Assembly: GCF_022771645.1 (NCBI RefSeq) | Contig: NZ_JALFCU010000017.1 | Location: forward strand, 1-56,236 | Direction of reading: 5' to 3' | DNA length: 56,236 nucleotides | Source: Selenomonas sp. | GTDB lineage: Bacteria > Bacillota > Negativicutes > Selenomonadales > Selenomonadaceae | Shown here: positions 16,168-24,176 of the stretch, in pieces | Layout of the letters: each line of letters begins with the position of its first letter | Numbering within the stretch: position 1 is the first letter of the stretch | Notes under the pieces: model-generated | The model's database searches: none | Told to the model about the DNA's origin: nothing | What the model saw: only the letters and a program-made list of their open reading frames with translations | Made by a program: the position numbers and the translations under genes

Positions 16168-16796
16168 TAAGATTTCCGCACGACGACTCTTGCGCCTTCG
16201 ACCGTTACCACACGCACTTCCGTGCCTTTCGGCAGGAATGCGCCTTCGGAGACGACGTCGACGGGCTTGCCGTCAATGTCGGCCGTGCCAGACGGGCGGA
16301 GCTCCGTCGTCACGACGCCTGTGCGGCCGACGAGAGCCTCCCGCGGCGCGGCACTGACGAAGCCGCGCTTCGACGTGGACTGGTCGTGCAGCACGAATTT
16401 GTTCCAGAGCTTGCTCGACGGCAGCTTCTTCACAATGAGCGCGAAGGTGACGACCGCGAGCACGACCGCGCCGAGCATCGCGAGGATGGCGTCGACGTCG
16501 CCGCCGAGCGCGAGCACGACGCTGTAGAGCATCGCCGCGACACCGACGCCCGCGAACAGGCCGACGGTCGGCAGCAGCATCTCGATGATGATGCAGAGGA
16601 TGCCGCCGAGGAACACGGCGACCATGTAAAAGCTGACTGCCCCCTCGACATACTGGCTGCCCCAGAACACGCCGGCCGCGACGATGCCGAGGAGCACCCC
16701 CGCCCCCATGCCGCCCGTCTTGATCTCGACGAGTAGGCCGAGGAACATGATGGCGACGAGCAGCATCTTGACGACGGGGAGCGTAACGATGGCCAT
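16167..16796 (-). CDS. NfeD-like membrane protein
   Basis: Short NfeD-type protein (209 residues) without the ClpP-like protease domain. It has four to five membrane helices (about 5-125) and a C-terminal OB-fold domain (about 140-209: LVGRTGVVTTELRPSGTADI, then DVVSEGAFLPKG and VRVVTVEGARVVV). Partner of flotillin-like proteins. ATG 16796 has GGGAGG upstream; the frame is open 10 codons further back through that site. The stop codon is part of palindromic element B. Confidence 0.9.
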   Translation of the reverse strand: MAIVTLPVVKMLLVAIMFLGLLVEIKTGGMGAGVLLGIVAAGVFWGSQYVEGAVSFYMVAVFLGGILCIIIEMLLPTVGLFAGVGVAAMLYSVVLALGGDVDAILAMLGAVVLAVVTFALIVKKLPSSKLWNKFVLHDQSTSKRGFVSAAPREALVGRTGVVTTELRPSGTADIDGKPVDVVSEGAFLPKGTEVRVVTVEGARVVVRKS

Positions 16797-16879
16797 GGAT
16801 ATACACCTCCCTTTTTTGAACGACAAATGTTTCTTATGTTATAGTTTCTACAAACAATGTCAAAAATCCTGCAACCTAA

Positions 16880-17073
16880 AAAGCCTCTCCCCTAGGGGAG
16901 ATGTGCCGAGCGTCAGCGAGGCGGAGCGGGTGGCGAAGGTACGTCGTGACTCGACAAAAAAATTAGAGTCGGAGGTCATTCCTTCGACTCTAGTATCTCT
17001 ATATCAGTTACGGCCTACCTCCGACACCCTTTCCGCCCCTTCGGGGCACCTTCCCCCTAGGGGGGAAGGCTTT
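16880..17073. repeat. Intergenic palindromic element, copy C
   Basis: Between yqeY and nfeD. Left hairpin CCTCTCCCCTAGGGGAG, arm GGTGGCGAAGGTACG, central stem TAGAGTCGGAGG...CCTTCGACTCTA, arm GGCCTACCTCCGACACC, CCGCCCCTTCGGGGCACC and right hairpin CCTTCCCCCTAGGGGGGAAGG. It lies just past the yqeY stop on the minus strand. Confidence 0.88.
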
Positions 17074-17086
17074 CAAGGGCGTTCCC

Positions 17087-17536
17087 TCAGCCTTGCAGCA
17101 TCGCGCGCACGAGCTGGTTGACCATCTTGCCATCGGCGCGGCCTTTGACTTTCGGCATGAGCGCACCCATGACTTTGCCCATGTCCTTCTGCGTCTTCGC
17201 GCCGACCTTTTCGACGGCTTCTTTGACGAGCGCTTTCACCTCGTCTTCGCTGAGCTGCGCCGGCAGGTACTTCATGAGCACGTCGATCTCGGCCTGCGTC
17301 TTCTGCACGAGGTCGTCGCGGCCGCCCTTCTGGAACTCCTCGATGGAGTCTTTGCGCATCTTGACTTCCTTGCTCAGCACGCCGATGACGGCTGCGTCAT
17401 CGAGCTCCGTGTGGCCGCCGTCGATCTCGGCCTGGCGGATCGCGCCGCGCGCGCTGCGGATGACGGACAGGCGGTCTTTCTCATGCGCCTTCATGGCTTC
17501 TTTCATGTCAGCAGTCAGCTGTTCCTTGATGGACAT
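17087..17536 (-). CDS. yqeY: YqeY/GatB-like protein
   Basis: A 149-residue helical protein of the YqeY family, related to the tail domain of the amidotransferase GatB; it is commonly encoded beside rpsU, as here. Marks are QLTADMKEAMKA, RLSVIRSARGAIRQAEID and AKTQKDMGKVMGALMPKVKGRADG. A role with tRNA-dependent amidation is possible but unproven. ATG 17536 is preceded by AGGAAGAGATCATTG. Confidence 0.92.
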   Translation of the reverse strand: MSIKEQLTADMKEAMKAHEKDRLSVIRSARGAIRQAEIDGGHTELDDAAVIGVLSKEVKMRKDSIEEFQKGGRDDLVQKTQAEIDVLMKYLPAQLSEDEVKALVKEAVEKVGAKTQKDMGKVMGALMPKVKGRADGKMVNQLVRAMLQG

Positions 17537-17588
17537 CAATGATCTCTTCCTTTCAAAAAATCTCATCGCTTCGAGCGTTTTCCGCGCT

Positions 17589-17626
17589 CAAAAAAGCGCC
17601 TGCCAGTCTCTTCGACTCGCAGGCGC
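17589..17626 (-). terminator. Terminator between rpsU and yqeY
   Basis: Stem GCGCCTGC/GCAGGCGC extended by AGTC/GACT, followed on the minus strand by six T. Placed 23 bp past the rpsU stop, so it may reduce read-through into yqeY. Confidence 0.82.
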
Positions 17627-17648
17627 CTCTCTTGCATTCCATTAGCGA

Positions 17649-17831
17649 TTAGCTTCTGTACTTGCGTTTACGAGCAGCCTCGGATTTCTTTTTCCGGCGA
17701 ACGCTCGGTTTCTCATAATGTTCACGTTTGCGGACCTCAGCGAGCGTACCAGCTTTCTGGGACATGCGCTTGAAGCGGCGGAGAGCACTATCGATCGATT
17801 CGTTTTTACCGACCTTGATTTCGTTTGCCAT
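17649..17831 (-). CDS. rpsU: 30S ribosomal protein S21
   Basis: Small basic ribosomal protein (60 residues): MANEIKVGKNESIDSALRRF followed by KRMSQKAGTLAEVRKREHYE and a Lys/Arg-rich tail. It binds the 30S platform and helps initiation. ATG 17831 has a strong site GGAGGGAGGG upstream; longer frames reading back are not expected for this family. Confidence 0.97.
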   Translation of the reverse strand: MANEIKVGKNESIDSALRRFKRMSQKAGTLAEVRKREHYEKPSVRRKKKSEAARKRKYRS

Positions 17832-17948
17832 TTGGTTTCCCTCCCTCCACTTGACTTCGGCACGTAGTTTTTCGTAACTACACCATGACATTATAGCCGA
17901 TAGCGCCGCCAGTGTCAACAAAGAAATGTTTTTTCCAGAGCGTCCCGC

Positions 17949-18296
17949 TCAGCCCGGGGGCCACTGCATGGAACGGCCGCCGAGCAGATGGAAGTGCAGA
18001 TGCTTGACGGACTGTCCGCCCTCCTCGCCTGTGTTCGCGACGACGCGGAAGCCTTTCTCCGCGACGCCGAGCTCCTTCGCGAGCTTTGGGATGACATCGA
18101 CAAGGATGTGCGCGGCCAGCGCCTTGTCATCCTCCTGGAGCGCGAGCACGCTCTCGACGTGCTTCTTGGGAATCACGAGCACATGCACGGGCGCCTGCGG
18201 CTCGAGGTCTTTGAACGCGACGCATTGGTCATCCTCATAGACGAGGGTCGACGGGATTTCTTTCGCTGCAATCTTGCAGAAAATGCAATCAGACAT
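17949..18296 (-). CDS. HIT family nucleotide-binding hydrolase
   Basis: Histidine-triad protein (115 residues), probably a purine nucleoside phosphoramidase of the HinT type. The N-terminal CIFCKIAAKEIPS is typical and the catalytic triad motif is HLHFHLLGG near residue 100. It ends in MQWPPG, as HinT proteins usually do. Located upstream of rpsU on the same strand. Confidence 0.94.
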   Translation of the reverse strand: MSDCIFCKIAAKEIPSTLVYEDDQCVAFKDLEPQAPVHVLVIPKKHVESVLALQEDDKALAAHILVDVIPKLAKELGVAEKGFRVVANTGEEGGQSVKHLHFHLLGGRSMQWPPG

Positions 18297-18435
18297 GATG
18301 TGTCACCACCTTTCCAAACTATTACGTTACGTTACATTTATTCGCGAAAAAGCAAGCCATTCCTTCCTATTGATGAGAAAAATCTGCACAAAAATGACGG
18401 GATTGTTGCAGTTACTAGACCGATTCTACATTCAT

Positions 18436-18692
18436 CTGTTGCCGAACGTTCCTTATACAGAAGCCTTCCCCCACGGGGAAGGTGGCGCCGCAGGCGACGG
18501 AAAGGGTGTCGAAGGTAGGGCATAACTATTACGTAAAAAAGTTGAGTCGAAGGACGTTGTAAAAGTTTCAGACGCCCTTCGACTCAACTTTATTCGTATT
18601 CGTTACGTCGTACCTCCGACACCCTCTCCACCGCTTCGCGGTCCCCCTCTCCCTGTGGGAGAGGCTGCTGGAGAAGTTACGTTCGGCAACAG
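18436..18692. repeat. Intergenic palindromic element, copy D (with perfect terminal inverted repeats)
   Basis: 257 bp bounded by CTGTTGCCGAACGT (18436-18449) and ACGTTCGGCAACAG (18679-18692), a perfect 14-bp inverted repeat. Inside: hairpin CCTTCCCCCACGGGGAAGG, arm GGTGTCGAAGGTAGG, central stem GTTGAGTCGAAGG...CCTTCGACTCAAC, arm GTACCTCCGACACC, CCGCTTCGCGG and hairpin CCTCTCCCTGTGGGAGAGG. It ends 4 bp before the galactanase stop codon. Fills most of the gap between the HIT gene and the galactanase gene. Confidence 0.92.
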
Positions 18693-18696
18693 CTCG

Positions 18697-20553
18697 TCAG
18701 TCCTGCTTATAAAATTCGAAGTTGTCGACCGAGCCCCAGCAGCCGGGGGCGGCTTTCATCGTGACGCCGATCGTGGCTTTGCCGTCTTTGACCTCGACAT
18801 CGGAGATTGTGAACGTGTGCCACTCGTTCCATTTCGTGTCCGTGATGGGCGTCGCTTTGCGCTCGCCGTTCGTCTCGATGAAGAGCTCGTAGCTCTCTTC
18901 TCCGCCGCCGCCCTGCGTCTGGACGGAGACGGTGTAGAGGCCGTCCTCGAGGCCGTCGAACGACTGGCTCGCCGTGAAGCCGAACGCCTTGTCGCTCCAG
19001 TAATGCAGCGCACCCTGACCGAGCGCGTCGCCGGCTTTCGAGACGGCGTTCACAGCACTCGCGTCACCCGTGATCGTCCAGCCGTCGAGGTTCACGTTCT
19101 CGAAGTCGGGATTTTTCACGAGGTTCGTCTTTTTCACGACCGTGACCGTGCCGTTCACGATATGCGCTTCGCCGTCGACGAGCACCGTTCCTTTCACCGG
19201 ATACGTGCCCGTCTCGTCAAAGACCGGCGCGGCATCGTTCCACGTGATCGGCAGATTTTCCGCATGGTCGTCGGAGAACGTCACGCGCACCTTCTCGGGC
19301 AGCGCGATCGGCGCGCCGGCGCCGCCTGCAGCCTCGACGTCGTCGACTTCTTTGAACGTCGGCGCGATCGTCGGCAGGCTCTGGTCGCTGACGTCCGTGT
19401 AGACGTCCCACGACTCAAGCGCCTTGCCGTTTTTGTCGAACATGCAGAGGTTGTCCCACTCGTTGCCTTCGCCGGTCTTCCAGCCAGCACCCTCGACGGG
19501 ATACCAATCCGGCTCCCAGTAGAACATGCCCGTGCCGCGGCCGTTCGGGACGTTCGCGAGGCGCTCCATGACGGCGCGCAGGCCCGTGGCCTGTCCCTGC
19601 ACCGTCGAGCGGAAACCGCCGATGCGCTCGGCTTTTTCGTCGTACGGATTCTTCATGTCGTCGAAGTTCTCGTTCGTGTAGCCGAACGCCGTCTCGACGA
19701 CGATGACATCTTTGTCGTAGCGCGCGGAGATGTCATCGAGGTTTTGCTGCAGGCTCTCGAGCGAGCCGTGCCAGAACGGATAGTAGCTGAGGCCGATGAT
19801 GTCAAAATCTTTGACGCCGTTCTTTTCGACGGAATCGAAGAACGAGCGGTACAGCGCATTGTCGCCGCCGTCCGGCAGATGCACCATGAGTTTGATGGAG
19901 CGGTCGGGGTCGTTGTCGCGCACGGCCTTGAGGCCGGCGTTCAACAGCTCGGAGAACGCCTTGTCGCCGTCATTCGACGGCAGCTTGCCGATCGGCCAGA
20001 GCATGCCGGACTTCACTTCGTTGCCGATCTGGATCATCTCCGGCTCTTCGCCGGCCGCCTGGAAATCTTTCACGACTTTCGCCGTGTAGTCATAGACGTC
20101 TTTCACGAGCTGATCCTTGTCGTGGTTCGCCCATGCCTTCGGCGTGACCTGCTTGCCCGGGTCGGCCCAGAAGTCGCTGTAGTGGAAATCGACGAGGACT
20201 TTGAGGCCGAGCGCATGGGCGCGCTTCGTCATCTCGAGCGCGCGCGCCTCGTCCGTGTTGCCACCGCCACCATAGCTGTCTTTCGGGTTGTTCCAGATGC
20301 GCACGCGGATCCAGTTGATGCCGTGGTTCTTCATGATCTGGAGCTCGTCCATCTCCGTGCCGTCGACATCATAGAACTTCGCGCCGAGCGACTCCAGTTC
20401 CGGCAGCATCGAGACATCCGCGCCTTTGATGAAATCCTGCGACAGGTTCGGGATCGGGTTGACCTGGATCGCCGCGCCGGCGGACGGGAGGAAAGCAAAC
20501 GTCGTCGCCGCAAGGGCCGAGAGGACGAGGGATTTTAACGTTTTCTTTTTCAT
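18697..20553 (-). CDS. Secreted endo-beta-1,4-galactanase (GH53) with Ig-like and carbohydrate-binding domains
   Basis: Hydrolyses beta-1,4-galactan (the side chains of pectin) to galacto-oligosaccharides outside the cytoplasm. A signal peptide (1-28, MKKKTLKSLVLSALAATTFA then FLPSAGA) is followed by a GH53 barrel (about 40-400) with acid/base E179 in IQIGNEV and nucleophile E287 in VVETAFGY; HYSDFWADPGKQ is a family signature. Then comes a bacterial Ig-like (Big_4) domain (about 415-485) and a jelly-roll domain (about 488-618, LVKNPDFENVNLDGWTITGD) resembling CBM61, which binds galactan. It is last in the galactan/lactose locus. Confidence 0.93.
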   Translation of the reverse strand: MKKKTLKSLVLSALAATTFAFLPSAGAAIQVNPIPNLSQDFIKGADVSMLPELESLGAKFYDVDGTEMDELQIMKNHGINWIRVRIWNNPKDSYGGGGNTDEARALEMTKRAHALGLKVLVDFHYSDFWADPGKQVTPKAWANHDKDQLVKDVYDYTAKVVKDFQAAGEEPEMIQIGNEVKSGMLWPIGKLPSNDGDKAFSELLNAGLKAVRDNDPDRSIKLMVHLPDGGDNALYRSFFDSVEKNGVKDFDIIGLSYYPFWHGSLESLQQNLDDISARYDKDVIVVETAFGYTNENFDDMKNPYDEKAERIGGFRSTVQGQATGLRAVMERLANVPNGRGTGMFYWEPDWYPVEGAGWKTGEGNEWDNLCMFDKNGKALESWDVYTDVSDQSLPTIAPTFKEVDDVEAAGGAGAPIALPEKVRVTFSDDHAENLPITWNDAAPVFDETGTYPVKGTVLVDGEAHIVNGTVTVVKKTNLVKNPDFENVNLDGWTITGDASAVNAVSKAGDALGQGALHYWSDKAFGFTASQSFDGLEDGLYTVSVQTQGGGGEESYELFIETNGERKATPITDTKWNEWHTFTISDVEVKDGKATIGVTMKAAPGCWGSVDNFEFYKQD

Positions 20554-20632
20554 TGGTTTGTGTTCACCTCAAACGCTATCAGAACGAATACAGGGGATGA
20601 AATATATTTGTTTCAAATAAACGCGTAACGAG

Positions 20633-20893
20633 CTGTTGCCGAACGCAACTTCATGAGCAGCCTTCCCCTTCGGGGAAGGTGCCGAGCGAACGCGAGGCGG
20701 AAAGGGTGTCGAAGGTAGGCCAAAACTGATACCATCGATTGTTACGGCGAAGGAAGCTGTACGAGATCATTCTTCCTTCGCCATTACAATCGTGCTCTTC
20801 GTCACTTCCTACCTCCGACACCCTTTCCACCGCTCACGCGGTCCCCCTTCCCCGTAGGGGAAGGCTTTCGGGGGTGAGTCACGTTCGCAACAG
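20633..20893. repeat. Intergenic palindromic element, copy E
   Basis: Bounded by CTGTTGCCGAACG and ACGTTCGCAACAG (one base lost from the repeat seen in copy D). Left hairpin CCTTCCCCTTCGGGGAAGG, arm GGTGTCGAAGGTAGG, central stem GATTGTTACGGCGAAGGAAG...CTTCCTTCGCCATTACAATC, arm CCTACCTCCGACACC and right hairpin CCTTCCCCGTAGGGGAAGG. Lies between the galactanase gene and the SLH porin gene. Confidence 0.92.
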
Positions 20894-20959
20894 TACGTTA
20901 CCCCTTTCCCCGTTGGGGAAGGCTTTCGGGGAGTGAGCCACGCTCGCAACAGTACGTTA
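20843..20959. repeat. Tandem duplication of the right end of element E
   Basis: A segment of about 58 bp (right hairpin, CTTTCGGGG, spacer, CGCAACAGTACGTTA) occurs twice in a row, at 20843-20900 and 20901-20959, with a few base differences. Confidence 0.9.
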
Positions 20960-21012
20960 CAAATCTATAGATGCTACAAATTTATCGGTGTCGATCGACA
21001 AGTCTCTCCGCC

Positions 21013-22536
21013 TCAGAAGCTATAGCACAGCGACGCGAAGCCCATGTCGTCGTATTCATCGAAGCCGGCCGTGTTTTTGTCGTACGGCTTCACTTTGTAG
21101 TACGCAAGTTCGAGGTTCGTGTTCTTTGCGAGCATGTAGCTGGCGCCGAGACCCCAGCCGCGGGCGCCCTGGCCGCCATAGCCATTGCCGCCTGCGACGT
21201 TGAGGCGATGCACCCAGCTCGAACCGCTCTTGCCGTTGAGCGAGGAATTGATGGCGAGGCCGCCGAGCGCGAAGTAGTCGCCGTAGACCTGCCACGATTT
21301 CGCCTGGCTCGGATCGAGCTTTCCATACGTCAGGCGCGTCCAGAAGCCGTTCTTGTGCGTGCTGGGCTGATTTGGATAGTCAGATGCACCTGTATTATCA
21401 ATTGTTATCACATCTTCTGCATCCACATTATTGTGTACGCCCTCAGCGATGAGATTCCACTTGCGAGCGAGTTGCGTATTCACACCAAGTGACAGCTGCT
21501 GGAGATTATTTTTTGTAGAATAGAGTTTGTCTTGGTAATAATAAACATTCGACCATTCATCAAAACCATGATGCTGCGTCTTGGCATCCGAATTCTGGTT
21601 GAAGTACGCCGCCGTCACCGTCACGGCCGGGCTGACTTTCGCCGAGAGGTTCGCAAACGTCGCGAAGCCGGCTTCATTGTCCCACGTCGTGCAGCTCGTG
21701 TCGCCCGCGCCAAGCAAGAGGCTGGCCTTGTCGCCGAAGTCCTTGCGCACCATGACGCTGTCGATCGGGTTCTCCCAGTAAATCAGGCCTTGGCCGAGGC
21801 TGACCTCGTTGCGGCCGGCCGAGACCGTGAAACCGTTCTTTGCCTTCCAATCGAGCTGCAGGCGGTCGATGGCCATCTTCTCGTCGTCTTTACTCGCAGT
21901 ATGGCCCGAATTCTGACCCGCATCACAATTCTCACGTGCGATGTTCACATTCTCTACTTTGAGCCGGCCGTTCACGCTGACGTTCGGTGCTGGTTCGCCA
22001 TAGAAGCCGAGGCGCAGGCGCAGCTCGTTCTGGTTCTTTGCCTTGCCCGCATTGTATTTCTCTTTGTTACCAGCGCCGTAATTCAGGTTTTTCAAACCAT
22101 CGACGGCATCGCCGGCCTTGTTTTGTGCATAGCGCATACGTGCATCAGCATACCACTTGAAGCTCGACATGCCGCTCCGGAGTTCCGCGACATCGTTTTC
22201 CACAGCGGTGAGGCGGACGTCCATGTTTTTGAGCTCGTCGGCGTATTCGCGCGCGAGCTTCGTGATCGCGCCTTTGTCTTTGAGGTCGGCCGTGCCGTAT
22301 TTCTCGGCGGCCTTCGCGACGATCTCGGCCATCTCGTAGCGGTTCATGGGCTGGTCGCCGCGGAACGTGCCGTCGCCGTAGCCCTCGATGACGCCGTCTT
22401 TCGCGAGCATGTCGAGCGCGTCATACGACCAATGATCCATCGGGACATCTTTGAATGATTTTGCCGAAGCGAACGCCGTCGCCGTCGTGAGCGTCGTGGC
22501 GGCAAGGACGGCCGCAAGGATTGCTTTTTTCTTCAC
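21013..22536 (-). CDS. SLH-domain outer-membrane porin-like protein
   Basis: Outer-membrane protein of the Negativicutes type (507 residues): signal peptide (about 1-24), one SLH domain (about 25-80, FKDVPMDHWSYDALDMLAKD then GVIEGYGDGTF) that tethers the outer membrane to polyaminated peptidoglycan, a short coiled coil (about 90-125), and a beta-barrel of about 370 residues ending in MGFASLCYSF, where the last Phe is the usual assembly signal. The start is GTG 22536 with AGGAGG 8 bases upstream. It lies 37 bp after the interrupted paralog and within the galactan locus, so it may admit galacto-oligosaccharides. Confidence 0.9.
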   Translation of the reverse strand: MKKKAILAAVLAATTLTTATAFASAKSFKDVPMDHWSYDALDMLAKDGVIEGYGDGTFRGDQPMNRYEMAEIVAKAAEKYGTADLKDKGAITKLAREYADELKNMDVRLTAVENDVAELRSGMSSFKWYADARMRYAQNKAGDAVDGLKNLNYGAGNKEKYNAGKAKNQNELRLRLGFYGEPAPNVSVNGRLKVENVNIARENCDAGQNSGHTASKDDEKMAIDRLQLDWKAKNGFTVSAGRNEVSLGQGLIYWENPIDSVMVRKDFGDKASLLLGAGDTSCTTWDNEAGFATFANLSAKVSPAVTVTAAYFNQNSDAKTQHHGFDEWSNVYYYQDKLYSTKNNLQQLSLGVNTQLARKWNLIAEGVHNNVDAEDVITIDNTGASDYPNQPSTHKNGFWTRLTYGKLDPSQAKSWQVYGDYFALGGLAINSSLNGKSGSSWVHRLNVAGGNGYGGQGARGWGLGASYMLAKNTNLELAYYKVKPYDKNTAGFDEYDDMGFASLCYSF

Positions 22537-22573
22537 TGTGATTTCCTCCTGATTGATTCGAAACAAACGCTGC

Positions 22574-24046
22574 TCAGAAGCTGTACGTCAGCGCGGCGTA
22601 GCCCATATCTTCGTAATCGTCGAAGCAAGCCAGATTTCTGTCATACGGCTTCATCTTGTAATACGTGACATCGAGGTTCGTGTTGTTCGCAACCATGTAG
22701 CTGACGCCGAGGCCGTAGCCGCGCGCGCCCTGGCCACCATAACCGTTGCCGCCTGCGATGTTCAGGCGATGCGGCCAGCCCGTCGAGTCGATGGCGAGGC
22801 CGCCGAACGAGAAGTATTCGCCGTAGAGCTGCCATGTATTCGCCTTGCTCCAATCCTGCTTGCCGTACGTCAGGCGCGTCCAGAAGCCTTTGTCGTGCTT
22901 GTCATTGCTAGAGATAAAATTGCCCGTAGCGTCATATTTTTAATTCGGATCAGCGCTGTTCTTCACGCCTTCGGCGATGAGCGACCACTTGTCAGCGAGC
23001 TGCGCATGGACGCCGAGCGCGAGCTGACGGAAATCAAACGTCGTCGTCACGCCCTTTTTAGACCATGACTTCCCGCCATCCCAGCTGGCAAACGCATCTG
23101 TCCATTTGGCAGTATCCGAATGCTGGTTGAAATACGCTGCGGTCACCGTGACGGCAGGGCTGACCTTTGCCGAGAGGTTTGCAAACGTCGCAAGGCCGGC
23201 GTTGTTCGTCCACGTCGCACAGCTCGTATCGCCCAAGCCAGCCATCAGGTGAATCTTGTCGCCGAAATCTTTTTGGACCATGAGGCCGTCGACCGGGTTC
23301 TCCCAATAGATCAAGCCTTGGCCAAGAGAAAGCTCATTGCGGCCGGCGGATACCGTGAAGCCGTTCTTCGCGTGCCAGTCGAGCTGGAGCTTGTCGAGGT
23401 TCATCTTTTCGTCGCCCTTGCCAGCGTCATGCCCTGAATCATAATCTTCGCGCGCGATATTCCCGTTCTCTACTTTCAGCCGGCCATTCACGCTGAGGTT
23501 CGGTGCCGGCTCGCCATAGAAGCCGAGGCGCAAGCGCAGCTCGCTGTTGTTTTTCGTATTCCACTGGTTGTATGTGCTGGTCGTCGTGTCCGTGTTGCCA
23601 CGAACAGCTTTGACCGCCTTGCCGTTCTTGTTCGCGATGAAACGCATGCGCGCATCGCCCCACATCTTGAACGTCGACTGCATCTTCTTCATGTGCGCGA
23701 CTTCGTTTTCGGCTTTCGCGAGGCGGACTTCCATATCCTTGAGCTCCTGCGCGTATTCCTTCTCGAGGTCGTTGATGGCGCCTTTGTCGCGCGGCGCGGC
23801 CGTGCCGTATTTCTCGGCAGCGCGGGCGACGACTTCGGACATCTCGTAGCGGTTCATGAGGTTGTCGCCTTGGAACGTGCCGTCACCGTAGCCTTCGAGC
23901 ACGCCGTCTTTCGCGAGCATCGCGAGCGCTTCGTACGACCAGTGATCCGCCGGGACGTCCGTGAACGGATTCGTCTCAGCGAACGCGGGGGTCGCAGAGA
24001 GCGTCGTGGCGGCCAGCACGGCAGCAACGAGTGCTTTCTTTTTCAT
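22574..24046 (-). pseudogene. SLH-domain porin-like gene interrupted by an in-frame stop
   Basis: Paralog of the 21013-22536 gene with the same plan (signal peptide ending TPAFA, SLH domain, coiled coil, barrel). After residue 368 (VKNSADPN) a TAA at 22940-22942 stops translation. The same frame then continues for 121 codons (KYDATGNFISSNDKHDKGFW and onward) to MGYAALTYSF and a TGA at 22574, matching the end of the paralog. The truncated product would lack its last strands and the C-terminal Phe, so it should not assemble. AGGAGG precedes ATG 24046. A single base change could explain it; a sequencing error is the other possibility. Confidence 0.85.
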
Positions 24047-24107
24047 TCGTGTTTCCTCCTAGTGTTCCCCTGAAAATGTTATGTGTGTTGGAAAAAGAGT
24101 ATAGAAA

Positions 24108-24151
24108 AAGCAAGCATCGCGTGTTGCCATGTTTCCAGCCGGTGCTTGCTT
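24108..24151 (-). terminator. Terminator of the lactose PTS gene
   Basis: Stem AAGCAAGCA / TGCTTGCTT followed on the minus strand by TTTTTC. It lies about 25 bp past the lacE stop and before the SLH porin gene. Confidence 0.72.
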
Positions 24152-24176
24152 GTTCTATTGTATTGATTTGGCCGAA

